DNA of 64,000 bases from Stenopsyche tienmushanensis (lineage: Eukaryota > Arthropoda > Insecta > Trichoptera > Stenopsychidae): assembly GCA_008973525.1 (NCBI GenBank), contig WACJ01000252.1, forward strand, positions 372,001 through 436,000, read 5' to 3'. Below, piece by piece: positions 25,301 to 40,300 of this stretch. The position numbers were made by a program, and so were the translations under genes. Every line of letters starts with the position of its first letter. Position 1 is the stretch's first letter. The notes beneath the pieces are model-generated. The model did no database searches. It was not told where the DNA came from and saw only the letters and a program-made list of their open reading frames with translations.

Positions 25301-28300
25301 AGACTAGGTGATGTCTTCTTTCAGGTTGACCTTCATAGTTCAGAAGACTCAAAACAATCACTCGGCAGACCACCAGAAATAATTTATCAAAGGGCGCTTT
25401 CCGCGCCCTCTAGAGGAGGCGATTGGGAGGAAGGATTGGATTATATGCATCAGGCGGTTGAGGATAGTGGTGATGCCTTTGACACAGTTTCCACCAACTA
25501 CTGTAATCAGCTGTTTCATACACCCCTTTACGGGTACGCAGCACAGGGTGACCTGCGTAACTAACTCATGTTAGCTGGGCTACCCTTAGGGAATACAATT
25601 CTAACAGTTGTAGGTGTTCATGAATCAGAAATCGTACACCTCACCAGCACGATGAAGGCTACTAAATCGAGACATTCCCGCCGAAATCTGGGCGCTTGGA
25701 AACAATGGCGCAACTACTAATTGGCGAGATTAGGCGACGCCTAGCGGCAATAGCTGTCTAATCTATGTATACATTTATACAGCACATATATGTTTTTTCA
25801 AATTGTCATATTAACCTTTCCCTACCGGTGATGTATTTACTACACCTCGACTCTAATAATGGGAACATCGACATGAAATATGATAGATACGGGGTTCAGA
25901 TTTTTTGTATTCCTCCGTAATATAATTACAAATCACATCAAAGTATTATAGTATATAATTATTCATCTGCAACGGACGGAAATAAATAATTTGTCGGGAA
26001 ATCGGGAATTTTGCGAGTTTTAGTCCGTGTATCAGCAAAAAGGAATTTTATCAGTCACATCGATGCTTTAATGTCACTTCGGGCATATTTTCAAAATAAT
26101 ATTTGAATTTTTTAGTTGAATTGCACTTTTATCTGATCTAAAATAAATAAAATTCTTTCGCCTTTATGAAGCCCCCTCAATTTTAATATGGAGGGGAGGA
26201 GATGCCGTCTTCAGAATCTTCTATTTTAGAATAAACCACACAGTTTTAAAAATGTTATGAAATTTAAACCAAAATATATAGTTTCCCCTATGCGAAAATA
26301 TTTTTTTAATGAAGATTATACTTTATTGAATTATAATTGAAAGGGAATTAAATAAGTTCAAATTGACATTTAATTTATCAAGTCTTCGGAGCTGACGATT
26401 AAAAATTGGCCATTGGGCATAATTCTTCTTGCCTTGACCCCAAAAAAATGGAGTGTGCGTCGATTAGGAAGGTCGCGCACCGTTAGCCGTTTTCTTTCGA
26501 CGGAGATAAAAAAGCTTACCGTGTGATTTATTACATTCACAATTCGCTAACGACAGAGCCTCGAGTGCCATAAAAAAAATCACTGTAACGAGCTAGAATC
26601 GCCGCTGCAGCCGCTTGCAGAAATACGGCCATTACCTGTTGGCGGGCCGATAGAGCGATCTCCTCTATCCCGAAGGGGGGCTCGGAAAACCGCCGGAAAA
26701 AAATACGAAGGAGCGGCGCTGCGTCGTGATTGATGATGAATTTAATTGGAATATCGAATGACGAGTCCGGATGAATCGAAGAGTCATGATGTCAAACGGA
26801 CAAGGTCGCCCCCGACGACTGAGCGCTCAAGAAGGTTAACGAGCGAGAGTTCGCCGTTTTCGGAAGAATGTCCCATTCATTGTTCGGGCGAGGACGAACG
26901 TACAAATCGAGCGCATAATAAATTCGCGCCGCCCGAGATCGCTCTAAATTTAGAAACGACGCCTATGGGTTCGAGACCCACAGGTGAAACCCAACATTTC
27001 AGATAGCGCAACATACGCACGAATCTTCCTCGAGACAATGGGGCGCATTCGGACCGATTATTTACATAGCGGACGTAAAAATAGCAAAAGATTTCGACGT
27101 CCATCGCGGCGATTTGTTGATACAGTTGGTAGCATGCGACGGGTGCGCACGGCGAAAAAAAATACGATATGGTCGGATTTGATTGCGTTAATGCCGCAAT
27201 TGAAATTTGACAGTTCGGTACGCCTGCGGAAATAGCGTCGTACGAATTGAAACACAATTTCCGCAGGTGTTCGGACGAAATGTCAAACGGCGGGAGGAGA
27301 GAGCGCTTCCGGTGCCGAGAGTGAAACGAGGCACTTCCTCCCGCTCTGAAATTCCCGGACGTCGATGCGATCTATCAACGGAATTTCGGTAATCGAGTTA
27401 GAATGACATCATGCGGGCGTCGCCCCATTCCCGGGGCCTTCCCGTCGCCCTTTGACGCCTCCGTTCGAACCATCTCAGCTAGATCATCGAATGTCGTTGC
27501 TATGAAAAACCTGCAGGTCAAAATATTTGCGCCTGTCAATCGCGCCATCTGATAAGCGGAAAAATGTGGCCGTGCCAAAAGCAGATAATTTTGAGTGCAC
27601 GCTAAAAGGATTATATTTTACCATCAGCGATTAATTACATATTTATTATTTCAAAACAATCGCATAAAAAATGGAGCAAATTTAATTCCGTAGACGACGG
27701 TCCCGACCAACGAATCGGCTGCGATGAACGACAGAACACATTTAGGATTTTATACGTTCGGTGATCGATTGTCGAATCGAGAAAGAATATCCTCGCTTTT
27801 CCGGCATTATGTGAGCAACTCTTGTATTTTTTTTTTTGTTCATTGCACAACTACAAGCGCAGATATCAAATTAATTAGTCGCTATTTTATAATAATTATT
27901 AAGATAAGATGCACAAAAGTAAGTATAATGTAGTTTTTATGTATGAGGCAAGTTCATAAAGTAAGTGTACTGTGACCATAACGGACTGTTTTTATACCCG
28001 TACTGCGTGATAGAGGATCTTCTGACAAAGCAGGCATAACAAAAACACGGTAGTACGTAAATTCGCGTTGTAGTGTCCAGTTGCGTGAAAGATGTCGGTA
28101 AGAAATTCCGCCGAGTGCGAGAGGATCAATAGCAGCCGCGAGTTTCTTGAGCGATTTGAATTGGAAGCTTATGATTTTCTGAGCTCTATTTGGACTTACA
28201 CGTCTAAGTCAAAAAGACAGTCGTCACTAGGGAATCCAGTCCCGAGCCAAAATTTCGATCAAGGTATCGTCCGTCATCAGATATTTAAATGCTAGTTCGA

Positions 28301-31300
28301 GTACGGGGGAATACAAAAATTCTGAATCCCGTATCTATTATATTTCATATGGATATTCCCATCATTAGACTCGAGGTGTAGTAAATACATCACCGGTAGG
28401 GAAAGGTTAATATAACAATTTGACAAATATATATGTGCTCTATAGATGTATGTATACATAGATTAGACAGTTACTGCTCCTAGGCGTCGCCTAAGTTCGC
28501 CAATTAGTAGTTACGCCACTGTTTCCAAGCGTCCAGATTTCGGCGGGAATGTCTCGATTTAGTAGCCTTCGTCGTGTTGGTGAGGTGTACGATTTCTGTT
28601 AGGTAAAAATTTCAGTCCCGAAAAATTCGGGATTACGTTTATTAGTCCCGGGATTCATGAGCACCTAAAACTGTATGCGATCCCGGGATTGGATTCCCCT
28701 AGTCGTCACACTATTTCCCCATCTGTCAAAAAAATTAAAAACCACAATTTCTAGAGCTGGCGGGAGAGTTCTTCGAGAAGGGCATAAAAAGATTGTGCCA
28801 TATGCATTCAACAGGCTGGCGATCAACAAGTGTATCAGTAATATCCTGTATTTTTTTTCCAAATATGCATAATTTTTCTAAAAAAAAAACTAGTACACTT
28901 ACTTTATAAACACCCTACGCTTTTACAAATCATATTCTTTTATGGTCCCGTGTGTTCGTCGGCCATTTTGTTTTTACAGTAGATTCTTCCGATGGAGAGG
29001 GTCGTCGCGCACTCACGCAAGTCATCCATTTCTTGACTTTACAAAACAATGCCGCCGCGAATTTCCATTGAAAGCTCGTGCAAGTTTATGGTGGTGATAT
29101 GATGAATCGACACCATGTCACAAAGTTTAGAATAGACCGTACTGATACTAACGACAATGCAAGGAGTGGGAGACCATCAGTCATTTCTGATGAACTTGTG
29201 CAAAAAATTGAAGAACAAGTGCGAAATGACCGCCGTGTGACGCTTGACGAACTTTGCGAAGGATTTCCCGACATTTCTCGAAGTCTCCTTGCTGATATTA
29301 TATTGGAAAAACTTGGCCACAAGAAGTTATGTACGAGATATTGCAGCTAGCATCCGTTATCCGTGAGGGATAAGGTCGCGATTAACGGGGGAATGTTTAT
29401 TAATCACTTGCGCTGCAAAATATATAAAATATAATGCTTCTAACAATTACAGACATTGTTTGTGAACAAAAAGGACCTTTTCGATTATTTTAATACCGGG
29501 TGCGACAGGAAAACTACTTTCTAACTGGTGTTAGCTTTCAGGAACAGATTCTAAGACGTTATTTTGTTGAGACGTGCTATGGCACTCCAATTCCAGCAAC
29601 ACTTCATTGCTCAAGGATTCGCTGTGCCATTCATGCAATGTTTCAACATCATCAACAGTAACACCTTCGATGCCCGCGAAATGGCTTAAAGACTGATATC
29701 GTCGATGATATTTTGATTATCTTGAACAACTTGTCTAAAGAACTTTTTTCAACCATCCTTTATGTATGACTGGGTGACTTTTTTCGCGCTTTGTCGATGT
29801 TTCTGATAGTTTTAGGATAGATAGACCAAATCTATTACAATCGATATTTGGACATGCGAAGACGTCGTCGGTCCTCGTCATCTCGATTCGGTGCTCTTGG
29901 GTCAATTAAATCGAATTGCCACATATGAGCATTCGAGGAGTCGTTGAACCGCACAATCTGCGATAAAATTGTTGACGATCTAAATCCGTACAGTTTGGAC
30001 AGATAGGACGAGAGGCGCAAGCGAGAAGTCTTCGTCGGAACGAAGAAAAAAAGACGATGAGTCAGACAGATACACATGCTGCAGCAGCATCTCTAATGAG
30101 GAAATTGAAAGATGCACGCATCGTCCCGACCTATCGAAAAGTCAAACGACTTCCGGCAGTCGCGGTGTTGACGACGCGGAGCCTTATCGGGGGCCCAAAA
30201 AATAATTAGCATTCGTCGTGGGTCGCAAGCACATCAGAATGGAAAGTGAGGATTCCAGATCGGGCACGTGTCGTAACCGATCGACCGACATTTTCAAATG
30301 GAAATGGAAATCACGTCCCGCCAGGAAGAGGCGTCTCCTTGCGAAAATGAAGTCAGCAGCGACCGAACGACGCAGAAGCCGTGAATCATCACTTCGTCAT
30401 TGGATTTTTTTAAAATGCAGATCTACAAATTCAATGACGATCGAGTTCAAACAAGCAGAACGGGAAAATGACCGGTGGCGTCGAGGTCGACCGCCGAAGA
30501 AGATTCTTCCCGACGTCGAGCGATCTGCTGTAACCTTTGAATTGCAACAGGCCCAAAACAAAGAAGACGCCTTAGGAATACTCTTAATTGAGAGTAATAT
30601 GTCCACGCATGACACCATATGGGGCGGGGTGTGCCGCCCATTTATACAAATGTACACCGAAAAGGATTCCTTACAATCGAAAGAAAGCACTAGTAGTGAT
30701 TCCGAACCTGCGAAGAAGAGTTTACAAATCCATAGCAACAGTATGCGAGACTGACAACTTGCCATTGCTCATTTTAATTGAACAATTTATACTCGACACA
30801 GTTGCTTAACTTGTAACCAAATAATTAGCACGAAGTGGAATATCCTTTTCTATTTAAAACCTCTAGAACGTTGAACGTACCAGTTTAGCTATATCTCCTG
30901 ATGTAATTTTGTCCCGTTCTTTCCTGATCTGAACATACCCGTTTGTGAATGTTTTGGCGAATTCTTCATTCATTTAGCACTAGGTTATCCAATTTTTTAA
31001 TGCCCAACTCTATCCAATACCTTCATTCTATCAAATTAAAGTTCAAGTATGCGTTTAAATCGTAATTTTCTTGTTCTATTGGCTTCAAAATAAAGATAAA
31101 TACTATTTCTTTGACAAAAATGCGTGAGATTTGCGCAGTAGAAGTGAGTTTAAATGAATTTTTTTAGATAAAAAATGTGACTGTGTATTGTGTAATATAT
31201 AATAAAATAGGCTTGTTGGTGGTGTAATGGTTGCATTATATTGCGTATGCACGCACATAGTAGACGGTACGTAGTTCGGTCCGATGGTGATACACAGAAG

Positions 31301-34300
31301 GGGAAAATTGCTGGTAACCATGGCTACGGGAAGACGTTCTTCCATATCTATCTCTCTTCATAAATAAAGAAAATAGTTAAGAAGACGAGTATCTTAATCA
31401 GCACCCGACCACCTCAATTCCACCGCTCGACTCCATCACGATCCGACAGAAGAACGAACCCACATGCGAGCCACACAAACACACTACAAACGATTCTCCT
31501 TCTCTTTCCAACCAACTGCCGCTTTCCGCTGGAGTTTCACATTAATCTGTTAAAAAAATGGTTAATCTGGTTAGCTATCTAACAAACAAACGATGCGGTC
31601 AAATGATCGCCGAACGAAACGAATCAACGGAATCAGTTTTCTCTAAAAATGCCATCATCCGTTGACGACTTCAATGATTTATTTTATTTTTTTACGTTTA
31701 GTCTGGGTATTGTAATCGAATACATATTTAATTCTTTGATGAGTATGCACTCACATGTTGAGTGCACTTTCGAGTGATCTAAAGAGAGTACGCACACACA
31801 TGTTGCGGGTAGCGCTCCATGGCGCTTTATTCAGACGATAGACTATATACAAGTATCCTGTAATTTTAGACATTTCATTTTGGATTTCTTCATATCATAT
31901 TTACATCTCGCTGTTATGTAGCAATAGAAGTAGTTTAGTTTCTTGCTGGTCAATGAATAGTTTGTATATTCCATTCGGAGAAGAATCGACGGCGATCATC
32001 ATAATCGACTTCAAGCCTTCCGAGTGCTGCAACGAGCGTACAATTCGACAGATTTCCGGTTCCAGCAAAAACTGGCGATGATTTTTCCAACACAATACAA
32101 TGGATACTGCGAAACTGAGGTATTAGATTGCCAAATAAGTGTCGCAATAAAAATATAAAAAATGCACCATCGCAACGATCGACCGATTTTCGCAGCTTGT
32201 TAGATTTGCGCGGTCAAAAGTGTTGCGCAAACGTTTCTTCCGATGATCGATCGACCGAATTAATACATTCGAGACGATAAGATAACCTCTTGCATAATCG
32301 AAAGAAATACAATCACCCAATTTACAGATTCGTACACTGAATTGCTGATATGAAACGACCTCAGATATCAGAAGTAGTCGTAGGTAATGTATTTTTTTTT
32401 CCATATGAGAAAGAAGAACATTTGCGGGATTTATGGTGACATTGGATGTCAGGAAATGGCTTAAAACAATTATATCAGGCGATTTAAGCATGGAAGAGGA
32501 GCCTCGTTGTGGATGACTCATCCAGGGGGATGAAGCAACCCTGAAATCTGTAATCGAAGACAATCCATGCTGAGCATCGAAAAACGATCGGCACATCTTG
32601 ATCCATTACCCAGGAAATCCTAAAGTTGGACAAGATTCAAAAATAAGGTATTTGGATTCCACACGTATTTACAGACCGCAACATGACCCAGTGGCTCAAT
32701 ATCAACATAATTGTGCAAGAAAATTAACTATTAACCCGTTGATGAGTAATTGCGCATATGGGCGTTCAATCGATGTCAAGATCGTGCTGTAATGATACCC
32801 CTACACGTCTAAATATTCTCAAATATCGCGATAAGCGATCCATATCGCTTAATTTAAAATGTAGAAGAAAGCTACATGAATCAATTACACTTGGGTCTGT
32901 TTTTATGCGGATTTTTTTTGTGCGAATTTGAAGTTATGCGATTTTTAAAAATAATGGAACTGATCAATGGTTAGATCGTGGACAAATGGCAACATTAAAA
33001 ACATTGCTTTTGTGTTTATGGTGGTATTCTAAAGGTACAATAACGCGATCTTGGTTAGATCATCTTGTTGCATCTACTATGTTTACAGCATATAATTTTC
33101 ACTTATTTCATTATATAAAACGTTTTTTAAGAGATCAAAATCTCAGTTCTATAGAAGGATCGTTAATCATCCTTTCAGACTACTTTCAGTCAAAATCAGC
33201 TGGATTTTACAAGAAGGGAATAGGAGATTTAAAATAAAGTTAGCAGAAGGACAGAGTATGCTTCCCGTACATAATGCGTTAGCTTCCATTTCATGCGTGC
33301 TATTGTAGTGCGTTCTTATAGCCATTCCTTGATTGCGTAAATACATTAATATTCGGATATAATTAGATACAATGCTATACAAAATGTGGTGTTGTGGTCA
33401 TTTCCAGAACTATACATACGTAGTGTGTGTGCACACATTAAAAAAATGGCGTTAATGAGCGATTGCCGAAATGGCCAGAAGATGATTACATACGAACTTT
33501 CATGAAAGCAGGACGGAATAAATTAATTAGAACGCTCGCTTGCAACACACATCAGCCCGAGCTAGAAAATGGACATGATGTGACGTCCAGAACATCAAAT
33601 TAGCATTCGCCAAAGCGACGTGCTCCATTTGGTGTGGCCGATAAGAACCGAGGTAATTGATTATCAATCAACGTCCCGATAACCCAATGCATTTACATGA
33701 CCTATGGATTTGTGATTCAATTACTTGTATTGCTTCAATTGACATTAGAAACGCGGCAGACAAAGCGGAGACATCTCGCATGGCGGAATGCACCAGATTC
33801 AATTTTGAGGCCATTTACGTAGCCGACGTCATCGCTGCGGATACTTTCAGCCCCACAATAATTCAATTACCGCATTTCCGGGTAAATTCAAAAAGGATTC
33901 ATGCTCCAATCGACGATCGTTCCAAAGAGCACCGACGGCGAAAAAACGCCATGGCTGTGGAATTTTGTGCGGAAGAAGAACGCTTCTTGGACGATAAGGC
34001 CGTCCCTGGTTCCCAATTGAGCCATTTAACGGCATAGATCAGGCATATCGACCACTTTATCTTTAATTTGCTTAATTTCTGGGAGATGTAATAATACCCC
34101 ACATGTGGGCGTGACAGAAAGGGTAATGCTTGATTTTAGCAGACAGGCAAATTAAGGTGTCCCGAATAGCACAGGATACAGAATTTTCAGCAGGAACACT
34201 TTAGCACAGGACAAAAAATGTTTAAAATATCGCCCAAGAGGAGATTAAGCAAAAATGCTGAGAATCCAGAGCATTTACTCAAACTTATAACTCAATAAGT

Positions 34301-37300
34301 TCGTAGGATGACATATAATTGGCGTCACTATTGACAAATCCAACACCAATGATGCCCGAATTTAGCACGTCTTCCAAAAAACGTCTACAAAATAGTTATG
34401 ACCGATCGTAAATTGAAGTTGTGTGAGATAGTTGACATCTTAAAAATATAAGAAGGCAGTGTATCCACCGTTTTGCATCAACATTTTTACACGATAAAGC
34501 TCTGTTCGATGTGGGTAACAACGCGTCCACAATTCAGAGCGCTGTTTCGGCGCAATAAAATGGAAGTTGATGACCGCGTGAGCCCCCATTTTCGTATAAC
34601 ACCACCAATGTAACTAATAAAATTTCTTTCTGATTTCCCGACAAATTATTTATTTCCGTCGCTGCAGATGAATGCTTATATACTATAATACTTTGATTCG
34701 ATTCGTAATTATATTACGGAGGAATAAAACAATTCTGAATCCCGTATCTATTATATTTCATATAGACATTCCCATTATTAGAGTCGAGGTGTAGTAAATA
34801 CATCACCGGTAGGGAAAGGTTAATATAACAATTTTATAGGTACTATATATGTGTATACATAGATTAGACGGTTACTGCTCCTATGCGTCGTCTAAGTTCG
34901 CCAATTAGTAGTTACGCCACTGTTTCCAAGCGTCCAGAGTCCAGAAATTTTAATGAATAAAGTTGAATTTTGCCTAAAAGTTGTTTCATTAGAGCAATCC
35001 AAACAATAAAAACATACGACCCAATGCCAATATCTGTTCAACATTGTTTTCACTTATATTAACACATTATGTACGAGAAGTACATAATAATTATTTTTAG
35101 ATTGACCACATTCCCAATACGCATAGTGATCGAAAACTATGAACAAAACCGCGCGAATTTTACCCGTATATAACGTGTTAACCACATACCATATATCCGT
35201 TATTCAAACAAAAATAAAATATTTTTCTAAAGATAAAGTATTTTCATATATTGTTAAACTATAAGATCTATTATTGTCTCATCTCAGATTTGTTGGCACG
35301 GTGAAAATATTAATAATCCATGAACTAAACCACTATACCGACACTTGGTCTTCGCATCTTATGAATGTGAATTATCTTCCAAAGAGATTGGGAGCACATA
35401 CTTATGCAAATAATTATTTTATTCAATGAAAAACGGCAAAACTTTAGAAAGGCCGTGTTTAATTCATCAGCATCTATCGCCAATTTTGAAGATAACGTCA
35501 GCTCAAGGCATTCAACTAAATTATGATGATCTACTGCGTGGAGACGATGCCCAGTATTCTAATAGAAAAATGTTTTATAACAGGAAAAAAGCGCCTCTCG
35601 TCCTATTTCTTTAGCTCATGCGGTTAGCGCGGAATTGCTTATGCGATCCACGATGCAAGTGTTCGACATGTCTGAATTGTTGCGTGCATTTCATGACAAA
35701 AACTGACAGTCCTCAAGCACTCGACAATTGGACCTCTTTCAATTTCATTCAAACGTGTACTTCCGTCACTGACGTGTGGGTCGCTACTTCAATATTCCAG
35801 GCACAATATGCAGGCAACCCTTTAGTGGTCATCGTCATCATTCAAACGGTCTCGATACGAATTGATATAGATTTGAATCTCTTTCCAGTGATGATAGTAC
35901 ACATACGTGTCAATATTTTAATCGATGCCTATTCATATAATTCAAGTCAAAAATTATCAATTTTTGCAATTCATCACGCCAATACACGCGCCACAGATTG
36001 ACAACCACTGTTATGTTTATATACATCGATGCAGTAATCTATTTTGTGGGCATTGCTGAAATTTCGTTTTAATCTATCGGCTGGTTTAGGAATTATATCA
36101 AATTTACGAAAAAAATTTATGAATTTCTTGCGAAATCGCCCGGCTCTAGAGTGTTAACACATCTAAAAATATCATTATGTATGACTGTACCGCATATTCC
36201 GAGCGTTTCCATTGAAGCACAAAATGCGATGAATATATCAACCCTCTCACTGCCGGAAAACAATATATCGTCATTGGTAACACATGCGAAAAGTGTCGAC
36301 AACGATATGTCGTTGCGTATGCGATGGTGTCTTAAAATTCGCATCGTAAAAACTTTGCCTCAACATTGGACTATATATAAGAGGCGTGTTAGAAAGATCT
36401 CAACTAGTATCATCAACATCGGCGATGGTCTGCAGTCGTCATGAACTGCAAGCTGATCTATAACAAGCACACTGAAGCAGCTGTGCAGAAGACCGCCAGC
36501 TAAATTGGATGACTAATATCCAACATTGGAAGGCCGAAGTCGAGGAAAATCATCAACGAAGTTATACACTCAATTCTTCTACACGGAGCCCCGATATGGC
36601 TGAGATTTGAGACGAACAGAAATAAGCTGACGAGGATCCAACGGCATGGGACAACGGCAATTACCGCGATACACAGAACAGTATCCGAGGACGCGGTGCT
36701 CATGATCGCCGGAATCCCCCCGGTGGACCTCCTTGCAAAGGACCTTAAAATTTGAAAATACCAAGAGTCGCACATCGCACGAGTAGAAACTGAATGAATG
36801 ACAACAGAGATGGGATCAGTTCAGCAAAGGAAGATGAACTTATGATGATGATAGGCAAAGGACAACCTCATCGTGTCATAATATTGAACAACGTGTACAC
36901 CGACGTGGGTTTGAATGCCCCAGAGCAGGGGTCGGCAACCAGCGGCTCGCGAGCCACATGCGGCTCTTTGGATGTGAAGCTGCGGCTCTTTAGTTCCATA
37001 CGCAAATAACGAAATTTTCTACTTGAATAACCATGCAAAACCATCGCTTCCATTGAATTTGTTTGCTCAATTGTTTGTTATTGAAGTACAAGTTAGTGTT
37101 GTAAGTATTATAAATGTTAAATTGTTTCAATTTTTTACTTAAATAATAAGTGATTATCTTCTTCTTTTTTTCTGTGGGAGGGGAACCTTCGCAAGACACC
37201 CATTCTGGGTAGTGTGGGATTGACGATTGACTCGTTCCTACCCACTAAACTCCTCCCTTGTCCTTCTCTGGCCCCCTGGTATTGTTTTACACATTGCTTC

Positions 37301-40300
37301 AGGAGGACAGGTAGTCTGGCCTTAGATTGGCCCTATTCTATTGTCGGAGAGGCGCTCTGCGTCTCTCTCTCACTGCCCTCTTTGGCGCTCAGAATCTCTT
37401 CTACGTAGTTGCGCCAAAAGTTCCGGTTCTTCTTGCTTTCTATCATGCTGTGGACCATGTTGTCGATGTTGAGCTCAGCTACCCCGAGTGCTTGTTTCAG
37501 CAGTTTTCTCTGGGGTACCCAAGCCTCACAGCCAATGATAGTGAGCTCTACGACATCGACCTCCGCTTGGCAGTGGTGGCAAGTTGCGGATGGTTCTTTG
37601 CCAATCCGCTTCAGGTACGCACCGAAGCATCCATGCCCAGTGAGCACCTGACTTATGACCGGGATAAGTCGATGGGAACATCTTCCCTTGCTGGACTGAT
37701 CCCATCTCCGTTGCCACGCTTCCCTCAGTTTCTGGTCATGTTCGTTGCGATTTTTAAGATCTTCGTAGTCCAAGACCCTCTTATTTGCTTGGAGGTCCAG
37801 CGGGGGTATTCCAGCGGTCACCAGCACCGCGTTTTCGGACACCATCCTGTACGCTGCGGTGACTCGGAGCGCTCCCTGTTGCTGGACCCTGGCGAGCTTC
37901 TTTCTGTTGGTGTCAGTACAGAAGGATCGAGTGTATTACCTCGTTTATGGTACGTCTTCTGCACGGCTTTGGCCCTCCAATGTTGGACATGAGCCGTCCA
38001 AGCTCGCTGGCCACCTTCTGCGCCTTCTGTGCAGTTTCTTCTATGTGTTTGCTAAAGGTCAGCTTGTTATCCATGAGGATCCCGAGGTATCTCAGCGTGT
38101 TGTTGTATTCCACCTCGTGTCCTCCAATAACAAGCTGCTCGACCCTCGGTCTTCTCCGTCTGCTGCATATCATTGCCTCCGTTTTCTCGGCCGCCAACTG
38201 CAGGCGATTATCCCGCATCCACGCTCGAATTCTGGCGAGGGCTTCGTTGCCCGTCGCCTCCATTTCCCAAAGAGTTCGAGCCGTCACCAGCAGCGCGACG
38301 TTGTCCGCAAAGGCAATGAGTTCTGCTCCTGCAGGTAGTGCCATGTTTAGGACACTGTTGTAGAGTACGTTCCAGAGGGTTGGTTCCAAAACGGACCCCT
38401 GCGGGACGCCCATCTCCACTCTTCTCGTCAGGTCAATTTCGTTGTGATGGACATATCGGTCTTTGAAATAATCGCTTACGAGGTCGACTGCATACTGTGG
38501 AACTTCAAATTTTTCCTCTCTGGGGTGGGCTCCCACGATTAGCTCCCAGTTTGCGCTATTGAAAGTATTTTTGATGTCCAGGGTGACCATCACAACGTTT
38601 TTGCTTTGTTTAACTGAGTCTTTCCACGCTTTTCGGATGATATCAGTTACACGTGTTATTGCTCCAAGCGTGGATTGCCCCGGTCTAAAGCCATACTGCC
38701 TGTCTGACAGTTTTCGTTCAATTCCTAGCTGGATTCTCTTCAACCGCATTGTTTCGAGGAGTTTTCCATGACCGTCCAGTAATTAAGTGATTATCTAATA
38801 ATACCACATATATATTGTCTAATTTGTTGTTAAAAAACACTACTTATATATGAATAAATAGATTAGTTATTTTTATTAAAAAAACTTTATTTACGCGAGT
38901 ACTATTTATTGTTGGCAAGAAATTTTTTTGTGGCTCTTTAAACACTTTGAAATTTGTAAATTGTAATTTTTGGCTCTTCCGACTCAAAAGGTTGCCGACC
39001 CCTGCCCCAGAGGGGTAACTGAACTCAAAGTAAAGAACATGATCCACGCATAGCAATGAGAGCTGGGATCTTTGACGGGAATTCGTAGAGGAAGCGATGA
39101 CTGCCAAAGAGGACAGTAGATGAGAGTAACGCAGGGCGCCCTTCCAACACTAGAAGGGATCTTATGGCTGATATCTCAACGCTATAGAAGGGCTGATTGC
39201 TACTTTTTTTTCGGTAGAAACTAAGGTGATGGTTGAGCCCAATTATGTGGTTAGATAGAACAATGTGACATTAATAATCGATAATAGATAAATTTGCATT
39301 CCAATATTATCAATCGGCCGTAAATTGACATACGACAATGGCGGCAATGACGAAGTAGTTTATTTGAGAGCACTGTTACTAAAGAAAGCGACTGAAGGAT
39401 TTAGCTGACCAATTACAAGTTCAATTCCAGAAGACCTTCGACTGACAAATAAACTAAAAAATGATTTGTAAGTTCATCTAAGTTTGTGCAGTTATACCGT
39501 TGCGAATGACTACAAGGTTTCCGCGTCCAGCGGTCCGAATTTCGGACTACTGCCCATGTCCACAGAACATGGTCTGCATCCATGAATGAGATCGGAAATA
39601 TTAATATTTTTGATCGATCGTCGCGATCCAAGTTTACCCAGATTTAAAAATGACCATCAGAATGAAAGATTAGTACCGCGGTCCTTCTTCCTTACGAATC
39701 TGAAATCTTCGACAATATCTGAAGAAGGGGTCATTGTGGAGTTCTTGTTTAAAAAGTATCAATTTTTCTGATTATCTTTCACTTTTCGGTTCATCTGAAT
39801 TTAAGCGTCATCGAGCTGAATTAATAGACGCCTGAAACTTCTCAATGGAAAAAGTCGACTGCATCCAAACAATTTTCACTCGGCGAGTTTCTAAGAACCG
39901 TTCATAGAAAAGGCGCGCAAGCTCTGAAAGGATTAACGAACCGGTTCGGCGAACCGGTTGAATTTCATCATCGCTGCACACAATTAGCGCTGGATTTGCA
40001 TTAAGCGCGCGCATTAGATAAGGCTTTTCTTCTTGAACTGTTCGCACAACGTCGGCTGATCGAATCTTTAAGCTATGCAATTGGGTCGTATTGAGATAAG
40101 ATCGTCCTTATCGGAGTCCAAAATTGGTCGCGTTGACCTTCGCCCTCAGCGATACGCCACTTTCGAAACGCACTGTTTGATCCAATTTGAGGCGATCTCG
40201 CAAGAAAGAGAGATTCGACAAAATGGGCGTTCTCCGCCTCGACGGAAGACGAATTGAAGAATCACCGCATATGACGCCGAAAGTGATGCTGGAAAGCGTC

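Larger units (their letters stand above)
36416..39200 (+). mobile_element. Old R1-clade LINE (R1-A), split by a hAT insertion
   Basis: Plus-strand remnants before 36918 include an EQY..TRCS / NPPGGPP block matching the R1 AGIPPLDL region, and a [10 protein letters not shown] stretch matching WDQSSKG. Remnants after 39012 continue with [11 protein letters not shown], which aligns with [11 protein letters not shown] of R1-B. Sequence order therefore resumes exactly across the 2.1-kb hAT insertion. Full of stops; inactive. Confidence 0.7.

Noticed and set aside
31740..31860. Possible LTR end
   Set aside because: No matching second repeat, primer-binding site or gag/pol text in the neighbourhood.
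32123..32596. 157-codon minus-strand frame
   Set aside because: Its first part is antisense to a mariner linker region; no domain in the remainder.
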